Of a stretch of 64,000 nucleotides of DNA, positions 1 to 11,603 are shown piece after piece (position 1 is the first letter of the stretch; the number at the start of each line of letters is the position of its first letter). A model generated the notes under the pieces. That model was not told where the DNA came from, did not search any database, and saw only the letters and a program-made list of their open reading frames with translations. The DNA comes from Carya illinoinensis (lineage: Eukaryota > Streptophyta > Magnoliopsida > Fagales > Juglandaceae). Where the stretch lies: assembly GCF_018687715.1 (NCBI RefSeq), contig NC_056754.1, forward strand, positions 21,509,001 through 21,573,000. Direction: 5' to 3'. The translations under genes and the position numbers were made by a program.

Positions 1-944
1 CACAAAATAACATTTGGAGTTTTTGGTTTTACACTTAGTCCAAAAACATAAACTTTTCCCTCAACTAGTTTTGATAAATCTCTTGATCTATGACTTATAA
101 ATATATGATCTTCAAACCAAACCATCACATAGTTTAAAAAGATGTCCTAAAACATATATAAGCTTCTAATTCAAGATCATATGGTTAGAAATTAACCAAA
201 ACATAAATTTAGCCAAGAATATCCACACTTTGACTTATTTGAATATCTCTTTGCATAAAATTTCATATCTTTGAAACTAATATCAAATATCTTCAAAATA
301 ATAATATAACATGTATATAAGATGTTTAGGATCCTCCAATAAAATTATCAAAGTCATTAGAATAGGTTTAGACCACCAAAGAGTTAAACTTTCTCAAAAC
401 AGAAACTGTTTTTCCTCTTCCAGTTTCTAAGTTTCTAAATCTAAGAACATCTTTCATCAAAACCTTTAATCATGCAAAAATCCTCAACCAATAGTCACAT
501 ATACATGTTAACAATACTCCATAAAAATTTCGGACCAATATCTATCCATTAGCTTGGTCAAAAACTCCAAACTATAACATATTCTCCAGTTTATCTCCTA
601 GAATGACCTTTCTATAGTTTACACAATATTTGACTAACCAAATGATCTTCAAATGGGTCAAATAAGATATCCATGTAAACTAGACTCAAAAAGGAACAAC
701 TTATATGAAGGATACTTTATGATAAAACACTTACAACAGCTTCGAAATGGGCATGCAAAAGATCTCTTAAAATCTGTCCGAGAGAGAGTGTTTGATAATC
801 TTTTATTAGAAGGAGTAATTGAAGATAAGTTCATGGGTGCTGGCTGGACACATTTATGGACGAGATAAGGGAGGTGATAAGGCTGGAGTTGAGAGTTAAG
901 TGTGGTTTTCTCCTACCCAAAATATCTATAAAAGATTATCTCAT
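1..944. other. AT-rich DNA without recognised gene
   Basis: No open frame here resembles a protein family I know. The + frame at 653-868 (71 codons) has no recognisable motif. The style of the sequence (long noncoding AT-rich text followed by a possible primer-binding site on the minus strand near 1228-1240) would fit the interior of a noncoding LTR element, but no LTR pair could be shown. Confidence 0.3.
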
Positions 945-1092
945 AATATTCTATCCAATAATATCTACAAAAATCAACTTAAGATATTTTTATCTAATAA
1001 TATCTATAAAAATCAACTCAAAATATTTTTACCCAATAATATTCAATAAAATTACCTCAAGATATTTCTTTTTATCCAATAATATCTACAGT
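945..1092. repeat. Tandem repeat, unit about 43-45 bp
   Basis: Three and a half imperfect copies of an AT-rich unit are seen, each with the pattern CCAATAATATCTA, then AAAATCAACT, then AAGATATTTTTAT. Units differ by substitutions and short indels. It gives the spurious 88-codon ORF in this stretch its repetitive Ile/Tyr/Phe sequence. Confidence 0.75.
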
Positions 1093-1379
1093 TTTGAACA
1101 GACGTTTTGTCCGAAAATATGAAAAAATGTTATTGCGCCATAAGACTTTAAATAACCCTCCGAGTCTAATGGCACAAACTATAATACATTTTGACACTTC
1201 TAACTATCTCCAATAATCAAAAATATACTTCTGATACCATAGTAAATAATAACACTAACTATGTAGTTAGACAAAAACCTATACGATTAATGGATTCGTG
1301 AAAACTTATGGGTTTTTCACGAGATTCCTAAAGTTAATAGAAATTTCACAATTGAATTTCTAGCGGGTTGTTACATTAT

Positions 1380-2250
1380 TCAAGCATCATCCTCTCCACA
1401 ATCCACCATATTTTAAATCTATGATAGCCCTCCATGAAGCTTCCCTTTATTTTTGGTATCTCCACAACCACTTACCAAATAAGACCTTATTGAAAATCAA
1501 CAAGTTATGAATTCTTAATCATCCTTTGCGTTTTGGAATACAAACCGTAGCCTAATTTACCAAATGAACTTGAATTCTTCATCCATTCCCTACATAAGAA
1601 ATCTCATTGCAATTTCTCTAACTAGTGGGCCACCTTGCGTGGTAGTGGAAATAATAATAAAAAGTAAATGGGCAAGTTTGAAAGAATACTTTTTTATCTT
1701 TGTAACTCTACCACCTTTAGACAAATATATCCTCTTCAAGCTAGCCAATTTATGCTCCATTTTTCTCATCACTTCATCCGAGATAGACTTTGACATAGAG
1801 GAAGCACCGGAGGAAATACCGGGATACTTCATTGGCAAGGTTGAAACTTTGCACCCCAAAATATTGGCTAGCTCAAGACATTTGGGACATTTCCAACTAG
1901 AACTAATTCTAACTTGGCGAGATTCACTTTCAAGCTTAATACCGCTTCAAAGCAAAGTAAGAGAGTCTCAAAGCTTAAATGTGATTATGGTCATCACCAC
2001 AAAATATAAGAGTATCATCTAAAAATAAGAGGTCAGTCATCTCAGGAAGGCCAATTCTTGCTTCCCCTACTACAAATCCATATAGAAATTCACCTTCCAA
2101 AGACCTGCGATCAATTTACTAAAAGCTTCCATTATGGAAAATAATAATAATGGAGATAGGAGGTCACCTTGTGTCAAATCCCTCGAGTTTCTAAAGAAAC
2201 TCAAACCCATTGTAGTACCATTTCACCAATATGGAGAACTCACGGTGGAT
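1380..2250 (-). mobile_element. LINE (non-LTR) reverse transcriptase relic
   Basis: Read on the minus strand from about 2250 down, the translation shows plant LINE landmarks in order: QGDLLSPLL (about 2160), a catalytic box reading DLLFLDDTLIFC (about 2000-2030; the family norm is F/Y-A-D-D, here Leu replaces Ala), then the 1859-1590 frame with STLPMKYPG, a KME-LASLKRIYLSKGGRVTKIK run, and further on a region resembling the usual GLGIRNL...ALLGKWLW segment (about 1560-1400). Stops and frameshifts break it. It covers the palm/thumb part of ORF2 only; endonuclease and RNase H parts are not adjacent. A dead fragment. Confidence 0.85.
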
Positions 2251-2411
2251 ATACAAGATTTATAATGTCCTATAATATATCACATTATATTATAATATTC
2301 TATAAAATACCACTATATTATATAGTATAATATATTATCATTAAATTATTATATACTATATAATATATTGAAAAAACTAGATCGGACCAGTAAAATCAAA
2401 AGTATCAATTT

Positions 2412-2520
2412 AGGAGTGTAACTGGTGCAATATCGGTTCTTCAAATCTCAAAATCGATACACACCGACTTGGTTCTAAAATATATTCAAAATTGGACTGA
2501 ATCAAACCAGTTACACACCT
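2412..2520. mobile_element. Small MITE with 15-bp terminal inverted repeats
   Basis: AGGAGTGTAACTGGT at 2412-2426 is matched 14 of 15 by the reverse complement of ACCAGTTACACACCT at 2506-2520. The 109-bp body contains short poly-purine and CGGTTC/CCGACTTGG motifs. A longer sequence with the same opening (GTGTAACCGGTCC) lies at about 21565. No target duplication was recognised. Confidence 0.65.
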
Positions 2521-3413
2521 GCTCCACAAAAGATCTCTTCAAATAGTTGCAAGGCTACTCCAAAATAAAAGCATATTTGTTATAGGCTTAAAAAATCTTA
2601 ATATGCACAAGACATACAAGAGTCATTGAGTATGTTTCATTTATACTATCACGAAGAAGGAAATTTGGCAGATCATGGGGATAGAGAACATAATCTCTCT
2701 TTTATTATTTTTTTAGTTATAAATTGGGTTTAATTAAAGAATTAATTTTTTCTTCAACCCGAATTGCCAAAATCTCTCTTTTATTATTGTTTTAGTTATA
2801 AAGTGGATTTAATTTCTTTTATTCATATTAACAAACATAGAATGCTAATGTTTCCAAGAAATTATTAATTAAAAATTAAAAAAGAACTTGGAAATGTCTG
2901 TCAAACAACCGTGTGACCATCACAACCAGGCACTTTTAGCCATGAACGATCCCCTACTGCGTTCATAAGCCCGAAGACCATGAAGCCGTTAATCATGCTC
3001 TGATCACACAGACATAGTTCATCCACCAGACTTGAGGTACTGTCTCCTTAGCGATCAAGGATACAGAGGTACGAGCCTATAGAACAGATCTTGTTCAAGT
3101 AAGGTCGTGCCCATTGACAAGCAAGTCTTGCTATTAAAACATCCATTTTCTTCTTCAAGTTCTCGATGTGGGATGCTATTGTGATTACCTTTTTGCCAAT
3201 TTCCTGATCACATGGCATATAATATGCTATTGGTTTATCGGTTTCTTCTTGTTTTTAACTTTTATGCTGAACTTTTAAGAGAATTTAATTCCTTTTTGTC
3301 AAATGCTTCTAAACTCTATTATCCTTTTGAAAACAAAAACATGCCCAAGATTCATAAACTTTCTATTTACCGATAGAACCGATGAAATCTCTAGCTCTTT
3401 CCCTTAAAAAATT
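2521..3413. other. Unassigned intergenic DNA
   Basis: AT-rich, with a less AT-rich island at about 2900-3180 containing no sustained open frame. Nothing recognised. Confidence 0.5.
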
Positions 3414-3415
3414 TA

Positions 3416-3630
3416 GGTATGGTTTGGTAAATTAGAATTTTCTTTTTAGATGAAAATTTTGAGTTTTAAGATAAAATATTATATTTTAATATTATTATTA
3501 TTTTAGAATTTAAAAAAGTTAAGAAAAAATTGAATTATTTATTATATTTTGTATAAGGATTTGGAAAAATTATAATGATGAGATGAGAATTTTGAGTTTG
3601 AGATGAGAATTTTCATGGCCAAATCGAACC
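3416..3630 (-). mobile_element. Tourist-like MITE copy 1
   Basis: It belongs to the window's commonest repeat. It begins GGTATGGTTTGGTAAATT and ends with GGCCAAATCGAACC, whose reverse complement resembles the start. Inside are the family signatures: TTTAGAATTTAAAAAAGTT, ATTATTTATTATATTTTG, and GATGAGATGAGAATT near the right end. Minus strand is used here for the orientation with GATGAGATGAG on the + strand. Confidence 0.65.
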
Positions 3631-3749
3631 TAGCCAAAATTCGAACTTGAAGCCTCATTTTTTAGGAGAAAAAAGTTAATGGTCAGATTATCGCCTTCTA
3701 AGATAATTATTATTGAATCTTCATCATTTTTACAAAGAATCCATAAAGA

Positions 3750-3751
3750 TA

Positions 3752-3785
<34 letters not shown>

Positions 3786-3786
3786 T
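3750..3786. repeat. (GT)n microsatellite
   Basis: About 15 GT units ending in TATGTGTGTGG. It produces the His/Thr repeat of an antisense ORF that is not a gene. Confidence 0.95.
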
Positions 3787-3789
3787 GGA

Positions 3790-5500
3790 GCTATAAATCT
3801 ATCATGGTAAAAGTTGTGCATTGAGAATATCTCATCAATAGCTACGGTTTGCAATAGAAGATGAAAAATAAGAACAAGAAGAGTGCAGTTATGGGTCCCA
3901 ATAAGAGAATAATATAAGGAAATATTGCAGTATTTTCATGATGTATTTGTAATCTGGTTTTCTTTATGAAATAGGCTATTATGGTTGTCGATCAAGTTGA
4001 AACTATAGGACAAGTGTTTGTAAAAAGTACTCTTAGAATGTGAAGTGGGATGTCTTGTTCTAACTTGTGATATAACGTTGGTAAATATTGTATTACTCTC
4101 AAATGTGTAATTAACAGATATATTTATCAAAATTGGCTTTCAAGAATTCAGTTGTAAACAAAACACATGTAAAACTTGCCCTGAGCATCAATGCGCTAGT
4201 ACTCAAAAAATAACATTTCACAAAACTAAAATGCGACTTTATATGACGAGTATACATAAAAACATAATGTCCTTCCGAATGATCAGTTCTTTTAGGAGCA
4301 TATAAGAAAAACGATGACTTTTTACATTGCTTTTAGCATTCTCGTGATAAAAATAAATTTTCTACACAATTGTGGGGTTGGTTAAATATTTTCATGTGAT
4401 CATTGGCAATTGAATTTAATTAACAGGAGATCGATAGTTCAATGACTTTTGCATAAAGAGGCAATTAGTCGGATCCATAATAGTACCGCTGCTAGCCGTA
4501 CATGACAAAATTATGGAAAGTATGAATTTTTTTTTATACTATTTTTTAAAGCTTTTATATATACATAATATGCAGGGATTTGGTGTTGGGAGAAGAGACT
4601 GATAAGGTATATGATATGTGTAGTACAAGCAATACGTGTTTTTGGTACGTGACTATATAAAAAATAATAATCATAATCATAAAATTATATGTAAAATATA
4701 TATGCCTATAAATTATCTTATAAGATAATTTTCTTGCAAATAAATAATAATAATAACGTATATTAGTACATTGTACATGTTTAGATTAACATATCCAAAA
4801 CTATAAATCTAGTGTTACTTGTGGAAATAGCTACATGCAGGAGATAATTATGGTCTGTGCAGTTGTGCTGATCTAGTGTTACTGTTGTAGAGAATGAAAA
4901 AAAAAAAAGGCTTAATATTATATTGAGTAACAATATTATATTGTGTGGTAGAAAAAGAGAGATATACAATATTTGTGATGGATTGAGTAACAATGTAAGT
5001 TTGTTCGAATATAAAATCAAAATATTATATCGATCCCGCATCAAAGTTGTGTCCAAATCAAATAAAAAATTGTATTTAAAAAGTAACATGTCAAATCATT
5101 AAAGTTAAAGTGAGAGTGTTTGAGTATTGTAGGATGTTAGAGTCTAGGGTGGTAGGTGTTAGCTTCTACACTCTAGAGTGTCGGGTGAAGTGAAAGTCCA
5201 ATTATATTATTTTAATTTTTTAATGTGACTGACTTTACTTTTTAAGAAAAAAAATGCGTAGAGCTTACATACTTTATATTTAATATTATTTTTTACATAA
5301 ATGTATCATACAATAGAAAAGTTGTCTCCCCTCACATGTATATCCGTTTCAAAGGTGAAGAGTCAAAGTTTCAACCGGCCCACCTTAATCAAAGAAGCAT
5401 ATTTTCTAGACATTGAAGCATATTTAAATAGACTAGACCTAGGTTCATAAACAAGAAACATGCAGGCGGAGATATCATAGTTCCTTTCTAAACCTTACAT
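3790..5500. other. Intergenic DNA upstream of the dehydrogenase pseudogene
   Basis: AT-rich, with no protein homology seen. The minus-strand frame at 4781-5089 has low-complexity Leu/Asn/Ser-rich content and no motif. Confidence 0.5.
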
Positions 5501-5537
5501 TATGCATGCAAGAGTAATTTATGAAAAAAGAAGAACC

Positions 5538-6050
5538 ATGATGAATGACAAGAAGCTGGTTGTTTTAGTCACTGGCTGTGCCAAAGGTGGCATTGGTTAC
5601 GAGTATTGCATGGCATTTGCTGAGCAAAATTGTCATGTCTTTAGCTCCGACATACCCCAACACATGCAAGAATGTCAGACCTCTCGCCGAACAACATCAA
5701 GACACTCAAGCTTGATGTCGCATCTGATGAAAGTGTAGCATCAGCCGTGAACACTATTTTATCCAAGTGCAGATGCATCGACATTCTAATCAACAATGTT
5801 AAACAATGTTAGAACCGGAAGCACCGGTCCTTTGGCTAAGCTTCCTCTTGATACAATTAGAAAAACTTGGAAAATCAACACCTTGGAGCAATTGAGACTG
5901 GTGCAACAACTCATGCCTCACATCGATTTGCGAAGCAGCGGGAGCATTGTGAATATTGGGAGCGTCATGAGAAAGATATCAACCACATGGGCAGGATCCT
6001 ACTATGCTAGCAAGGCAGCTCATTTCAATATGAAAGTAAAGCTCTAAGAT
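5538..6050 (+). pseudogene. Short-chain dehydrogenase/reductase, broken
   Basis: The first exon encodes an NAD(P)-binding SDR start: LVTGCAKGGIGYEYC, matching the TGxxxGIG cofactor loop, then an SSDIP acidic/basic turn. Later come the NN motif region (LINNV), GSIVNIGSV with the catalytic-Ser strand, and the active-site YxxxK as YYASKAA. The closest plant group is the NADPH-dependent 1-acyldihydroxyacetone-phosphate reductase-like SDRs. Two events shift the frame: an apparent loss of one base near 5671, and an exact 10-bp tandem duplication (AACAATGTTA at 5792-5801 and 5802-5811). Together they sum to zero, so the outer parts share a frame, but stops fall between (5736-5738; also 5808-5810 in the shifted frame). 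After about 6045 the homology fades; a weak echo of the next exon may lie at 6096-6130. Start chosen at the ATG pair 5538/5541. Confidence 0.85.
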
Positions 6051-7194
6051 ACTATCGTCACTTTTTAAGTACTGTTTAGTGCAAGCAAATATCCCTCGTT
6101 TGAATTGAATGCTTGTGATTAGTTATCCATACATAATATTGTTATATGAAGCACCCATTACCCATGTTGCACAGTCATTAAATCGTGAAGGGCTTTCTGA
6201 TCAATGCTCACAAAAAATATGAGAAATTGAGAATCCTAGGCATAAGCGTATTACTTGTGGCCGGCATGGCGACGTATCTTGAAATTGAATGAGATTACTA
6301 CTTCATTTGTATTTAGATATTATCGAATAATTAATTACTCGATCGAATGAAAAACTTCACTTAAACTTGGGAATTAATTTGAGTAAGCACCATGCATGTG
6401 TTACACAAGATGATCGGCTTCCCATAAGGCTCAAATATTGGGGGTTCAACCTTACAAGTAATAGTACTACTAATTAAAGGTAGGCGTCTTATAATTACTA
6501 ATTAGGTCCAAACTGGCCAGCAAACAATAAGCCTAGAGATTGAGTTAGGATATACTACCATATATCAATTTATCTATTTTTTCTCTAAATTATTTAAATA
6601 TATATACACACAATATGACATAATTATGTCCTATATATATATATATGAAATATCGTGCCTGAATTTTAAAGTGTAATAAAAAATTTCAAGAACCATAATA
6701 GTCGGCCAAAGTAATAATCTCAGTCTCTTTTGATCGATATCAGTAATCAAACATTATGAATAGTTTTTACAAACCAAAGGGGCTGAAAGTAAAATAAGAA
6801 GAAATAAAGAAAGTCTAATATATATATAAATATATATTTATACCTTAGACTTGAGTTATTTAAAATATATGTTTGTTTTATATGATCTATCGGCTATCCC
6901 ATTTTAAAACTCCCTCATTTAAGTTCGATAAGCCATGAATGACTCTCTGTAATAATAAAAGAAAGAAATGTCAAATATTTTAATAAAAAATAACGTATTT
7001 TTGGAATGGTACTCTTATTTTTCATAATCTACTAACCAAAATATATATGTACAAAATGGCATTAAGGGTACTCTGCATGTGTCAAGAAACCAAGGGGTAC
7101 GGAGAGGTAATTAGATTATTGTTCGAATGACAATATTAAAAAAATCACGCTTAAGTCACAATGGTTACTATAGAAAGATCATATATGAGATCAT
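6051..7194. other. AT-rich intergenic DNA
   Basis: Short (AT)n runs at about 6596-6650 and 6819-6840. No coding signal. Possible decayed 3' exons of the dehydrogenase could lie in the first 300 bases but cannot be shown. Confidence 0.4.
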
Positions 7195-7915
7195 CACTAC
7201 CAAGAATTTGACTTTTTGCAATGCTCAAAAACGTTGTAAATACTACTTAAAAACGCTGCAATATATCAATTACAGCGTTTTTTAGTTCTTTGCACATTCG
7301 ACACTATAATCCTTTCTTTTTTGATCAATTGCAACGATATCAAAAAAAGTGATATATTACAGCGTTTTTTATTTCTTTGCACATTCAACACTGTAATCTT
7401 TCTTTTTTGATCAATTGCAACAATATAAAAAAAAATGTTGCAAATAGTATCAATTTCAGCGATGTATTTTCATTGCAAATTAGAAAATAACACATTGGGA
7501 ATGGGTTGAATGGGTTATGAAATTTCCATTAGGATCCCTGCTTTTGAGCAATTCCAACAATTTTAATCATTGCAAAAGCTCTCAATAGCACTGCAATTAC
7601 CCCATATCAAAAGCAATGTTTGCTTCCTTCCTTGCATTTAATATTTTTTCCAATGACTAAAATCGCTGCAAAAGATCGAAAAAAGCTCTGCCAATACCCC
7701 ATATCAGAAGCAATTGCTTCTTTTGTTGCATTTAACCTTTTCTCCAATGACTAAAATTGCTGCAAAAGGTCAAAAAATCGCTACAAAAAGCCCACATCAG
7801 AAGCAGCACTTACTTCTTTTGTTGCATTTAACATTTTTTTAAGGACTAAAATCGTTGAAACAAAGCCATTGCGACGAGTTTTAAACTATTTCTAACGATT
7901 TTCAGTTGCTAGAAA
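7195..7915 (+). mobile_element. CACTA-type transposon end with subterminal repeats
   Basis: It starts CACTACCAAGAATTTGACTT, close to the usual plant En/Spm (CACTA) terminus. There follows a dense array of GCAA/TTGC and GCTGCAA/TTGCAGC-like motifs: two 87-bp direct repeats (7269-7355 and 7356-7442, ATTACAGCGTTTTTTA...), then three diverged 85-100-bp units (about 7600-7860) sharing CCAATGACTAAAAT and TTGTTGCATTTAA. Such subterminal arrays are transposase-binding regions in known CACTA elements. No transposase or opposite CACTA end was found in this window, so element length and its 3-bp target duplication are unknown. Confidence 0.7.
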
Positions 7916-8655
7916 TACTTGATTACAAAAAATAAAAATAAAAATATTACAACTGAAACTGTAGTAATTTTTTTACACTTGCATATAATCTACTTAACAT
8001 TCATACATTCATTCAAATCCACTTGCACACTGTTTCAACCCTCAACTATCCAAGAATAGACACCAACTCTTTTTTTCTTTTCTTTTAATCTAAAACTTCT
8101 CTTTATCTCCTATGAAAAAAAAAAACTAAAGAAGAGAGCAAGCTTCGTTTCTACAGTAAAGTAATTTTTTTTTCATATATTAATAAACATGGAACTTTCT
8201 TCATGCATATAACTACGCCTCACACCACTTTCCTGTCAAGTACATAATATGTATACATGCAATCTACAAAAGCTTAATATAATAGTTACTTCGAAGTCTT
8301 TTATTCTTGTAAGTTATAATAGAGATATTAGTTCGTTGAACCACTATTAAATGCATTAATTTATTAAACCATCACAAGTTTTATTTTTATACTTCAGTCT
8401 ATCCAAACCAACCTACCATCAGTATATTCACACACTCATCGATATCCACAAATAAAGCTTAATAGTATTTTGCACTTACAAAGAAATAATATAAAATATT
8501 TTGCAATTTAATCTACAGTGTAACAACTGCTTTCGAATATGAACATAACACAACAATCTTCCTTGAACCAAAACTTGGAAAGCAAAGACTTCCAATCTCA
8601 TATTTACCATATTTATAAAATGAAAGTAAGAGAGCTTTAGTTTGAAATGTTTATG
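7916..8655. other. AT-rich DNA, possibly transposon interior
   Basis: No gene recognised. On the minus strand this lies downstream of the E2 exon remnant, but the next E2 exon is not visible. Confidence 0.3.
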
Positions 8656-8661
8656 ACATAC

Positions 8662-8762
8662 CGTATAAACTGTTGTCTTGAATTCACTTATAAGCTCATA
8701 GCCATTCGGGTCCTCACCAAGAGGATGTAGGATTGATATGCAAACACAGCCATCAAGATAAA
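8662..8762 (-). pseudogene. Lone exon of a UBC7/UBE2G-type ubiquitin-conjugating enzyme
   Basis: On the minus strand a 101-nt piece is bounded by TTGCAG (plus 8763-8768) and GTATGT (plus 8656-8661), i.e. by good splice sites. It translates to LDGCVCISILHPLGEDPNGY and on to ELISEFKTTVYT. This is the active-site exon of the UBE2G/UBC7 class of E2 enzymes: VCISIL carries the catalytic Cys, followed by the acidic GEDPNGYE insert peculiar to that class. The conserved ERWTPVHT that follows in plant UBC7 is altered here (EFKTTVYT). No other E2 exon was found on either side, so this is a fragment that cannot make an enzyme. It may have been carried by the CACTA element starting at 7195. Confidence 0.8.
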
Positions 8763-9244
8763 CTGCAATTGATGCATCAACCAAAATAAGTTTTTTTTTT
8801 TTTTTTTTCCCACAATATGAAAAAAAAAAATTCACTCAACCATATAGCAAACATTTGATAGATATCTATGTTTTTGGGATCATTAGTTAGATATTTCAAA
8901 AGTAACATTCAAGCAACCAAATCTTTAACTAATGTTATTGGCTTATGCAAGCTATCAAAGTAACCAACTAAACAACCAAAAATAACAGCAATTGATACAT
9001 TCCCAGACTTAAAAGCCCTAGAACAAGTTTTGAAAAATATCTACCTTTATAACTGAAAAAAGTAGTGACTTTTTATAATTATTATTTCATCAGCCATTTC
9101 ATTGCAAAACTTTATAAGAACTATACAATTACACCTCTTCTCCTAAGTCAAAGGACTAGGAAATAAACTTGCCTACAGCAAGAGACAAACCCCTCAGCCA
9201 ATGTTAGGAGACCAACAGTATGTTCAAAATCACGTAAAACCTTT

Positions 9245-9370
9245 TAACAACCCTTTATATAATTATGTTTTAAAATGAGAGTATTTATGTAAAGTGATAT
9301 TACTTTTATAAACTAATTTATAAAATGATCACTCATTTAAAACATAGTTATATAAAAGATTAAAAAAAGA
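9245..9370. repeat. Hairpin-forming inverted repeat (MITE-like)
   Basis: The arm CTTTATATAATTATGTTTTA (from about 9251) pairs with TAAAACATAGTTATATAAAAG (about 9337-9358), with a second inner palindrome ATAAACTAATTTATA. Target duplication was not recognised. Confidence 0.6.
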
Positions 9371-9379
9371 TTGTGTGTC

Positions 9380-10470
9380 TATCACTCTCTTTGTAAATAT
9401 TCTAAGTTAGAATATTTGTATTTAGGCATTGATTATATTTCCTTTATTATAAAGCCTTCTTACATTATAAATAGGCTACCCTTGTATATTTAAAATACAC
9501 ATTGAATATATAGAATTTTCTCACATGTTCAGTTTTTTGGTTGATAACTTGAGCATTTAAGCCTTCCTTTGCCAACAACTATTGCAAGCTTTGTTCTCTC
9601 TTATTTGTCTCTTTTTGCTGAGTCTATGAGAAGTGAAAGGAAGGGCATGGTCGTTGACACGAAGCTCATTGTACAAACACCATATAAAAATGATAGAATT
9701 TTTCTTTAAATTAGGTTGGGCGAAACTTCTTTTAATCCATTTAAAAATTTCATAAACATATGACAATCATATGGTTTTTTTTCAATAAAGGAACAAATGA
9801 TACTTTTTTAAGCTATACTTTTTAAGAAAGTATGCATTTGTCACATGTTCAAAGGACACATCTCATTTTTATAGATGTGTGACCTAGTTTGGAGGAAAAA
9901 TTTATCCTTATAAAAATGGATTGACTTTTAATCGGTGGGATTTTCTTCCCCTTAGACCTTCTAGACTTACAACTTGAAAAGGGATTTAGTTTGAAGTTCA
10001 AAATTCAAATAAAATTCTTGACAAAAATCTAGAAACTTCATCTGAGTTTTTGGGCCAATTTTAGAGAGCACTCAATTTGACCACTATAACCAAATTCCAC
10101 AAAAAGTTATCTTTTTATCTAATTAAAAAATCCTAAATTTGAAAGAAGAAAAAAAAAAGTCTAAAAATATTTTTTTTAAAAAAATATGTATTGGATATTC
10201 CATAAGGTTGTCAAAAGAGGTTATATATTTATAAATATCATTTTCCATAAAATGTTCAAACTAATAAGCATTTTTTTTCAGACAAGAAATTTATCAGTTA
10301 GGATATTTCGCCAAATGGCTGACACCATTTTTACAAAAGAAAATATTGAAAAGAAGAAAAATACAAATAAGCTAGCTAGTAGCTGAGTGAGCCGCTGGGC
10401 AAGCATGATCAAAACATAAAAGAAGATTATATTATATATTATATCATCATTCCACTTTGGGATGTGGTAC
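9380..10470. other. Intergenic DNA, nothing recognised
   Basis: AT-rich with several poly-A/T runs. Short ORFs on both strands lack family resemblance. Confidence 0.5.
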
Positions 10471-11603
10471 AACGGTCATTTCTTTCTTTGAAGGGTAAGA
10501 TGAATGTCCTTTGTTGAGGTAAAGATTTTCTATCTCTAAGACAATAGTCTACAAATGTGAGAAAATGGAGAAAAAATTATCCAAAGTCCAAACTATGGGA
10601 AGGACTCAAACTCACAAAACAAGAGGACCAAGAAATTATCCTTCCGGAACAAGCTCTGAAAGAGTTTGTTACAATAGAAAGATTATCTTTTAATATTGAT
10701 TATAGCAGATAAAAGCATGAACAGGAAAGTATTTAGATCAACAATGTCAAAATTTTGGTAACTAGAAGGGTCGATTAATGTCAAAGTAGGGATGAACCTT
10801 TTCCTCATGGAATCCCAAAAGGAACCAAATAGAAAAAAAAAAGTGATGTAGGGAAGGTCATGGTTGTTTCACATCTGCCTTGTTTGTATACAAACTTAAC
10901 GACAACATACCACCAAAGCATATTATTTTTCACGAAAAAATTTTATGGATTTAATTGTAAAATATGTTTTGGATGGAATGACTAAGGAGATCGATAAAAG
11001 ACTCAGCTCTACAATTGGAAAAGTAGTAATGGTGCATGTTTATGGAAAAAGATTTAGGTGGGGTAAGTTCTTAAGAGTGGAGTGGAAGTTGACATAACAA
11101 AACTACTAGTATGAGGCAAGCTATTGAATATTGGTGAGAAGCATTTGTGGAATTGTTCAAAGATGAATCGAGAAAAGCACTTGCTAGGGGATGAGTAGAT
11201 TCAATATGGTCAATCGGGAAAACCCAAATGTCAATGGTATGAGAAGGTATGATGGTAGGCCAACACAATTTCAAGTCAAGGATTGAAAACGGAGGAGCTC
11301 TGATGATGGGGAACATAACGATTATGGGAAAGTCAATTAATTTCAAGCGGAAAGATTAGCGGCATATCCAAAGGTAATATTACTAACATCAGTCTCTAAA
11401 GAAAATGCAGAGGATCTCAAGAATATTCTAACAATCAATTTCAATTGAAGGGACACAGTGGAAGACTTTTAAGGGAAAACATCAAACAAGCTTATAAAAG
11501 GGAAGAATTTACGGATCACATGCCAATCCAAAATCCTAAGTTTTCTCCAAAAGGTAACGACTCAAAGAGATAAAGTCTAACCAACCCAGTTGTACCAAGT
11601 CTA

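Noticed and set aside
653..1122. Two overlapping small + strand ORFs
   Set aside because: No motif, and the second is made of the AT-rich tandem repeat.
1228..1240. Minus-strand ATGGTATCAGAAG resembling an initiator-Met primer-binding site
   Set aside because: No LTR edge, purine tract or retroelement coding was found on either side, so it is too short to call alone.
7269..7860. Regularly spaced repeats that could be mistaken for a CRISPR array
   Set aside because: Adjoining 87-bp units without spacers in plant nuclear DNA; they fit CACTA subterminal repeats.
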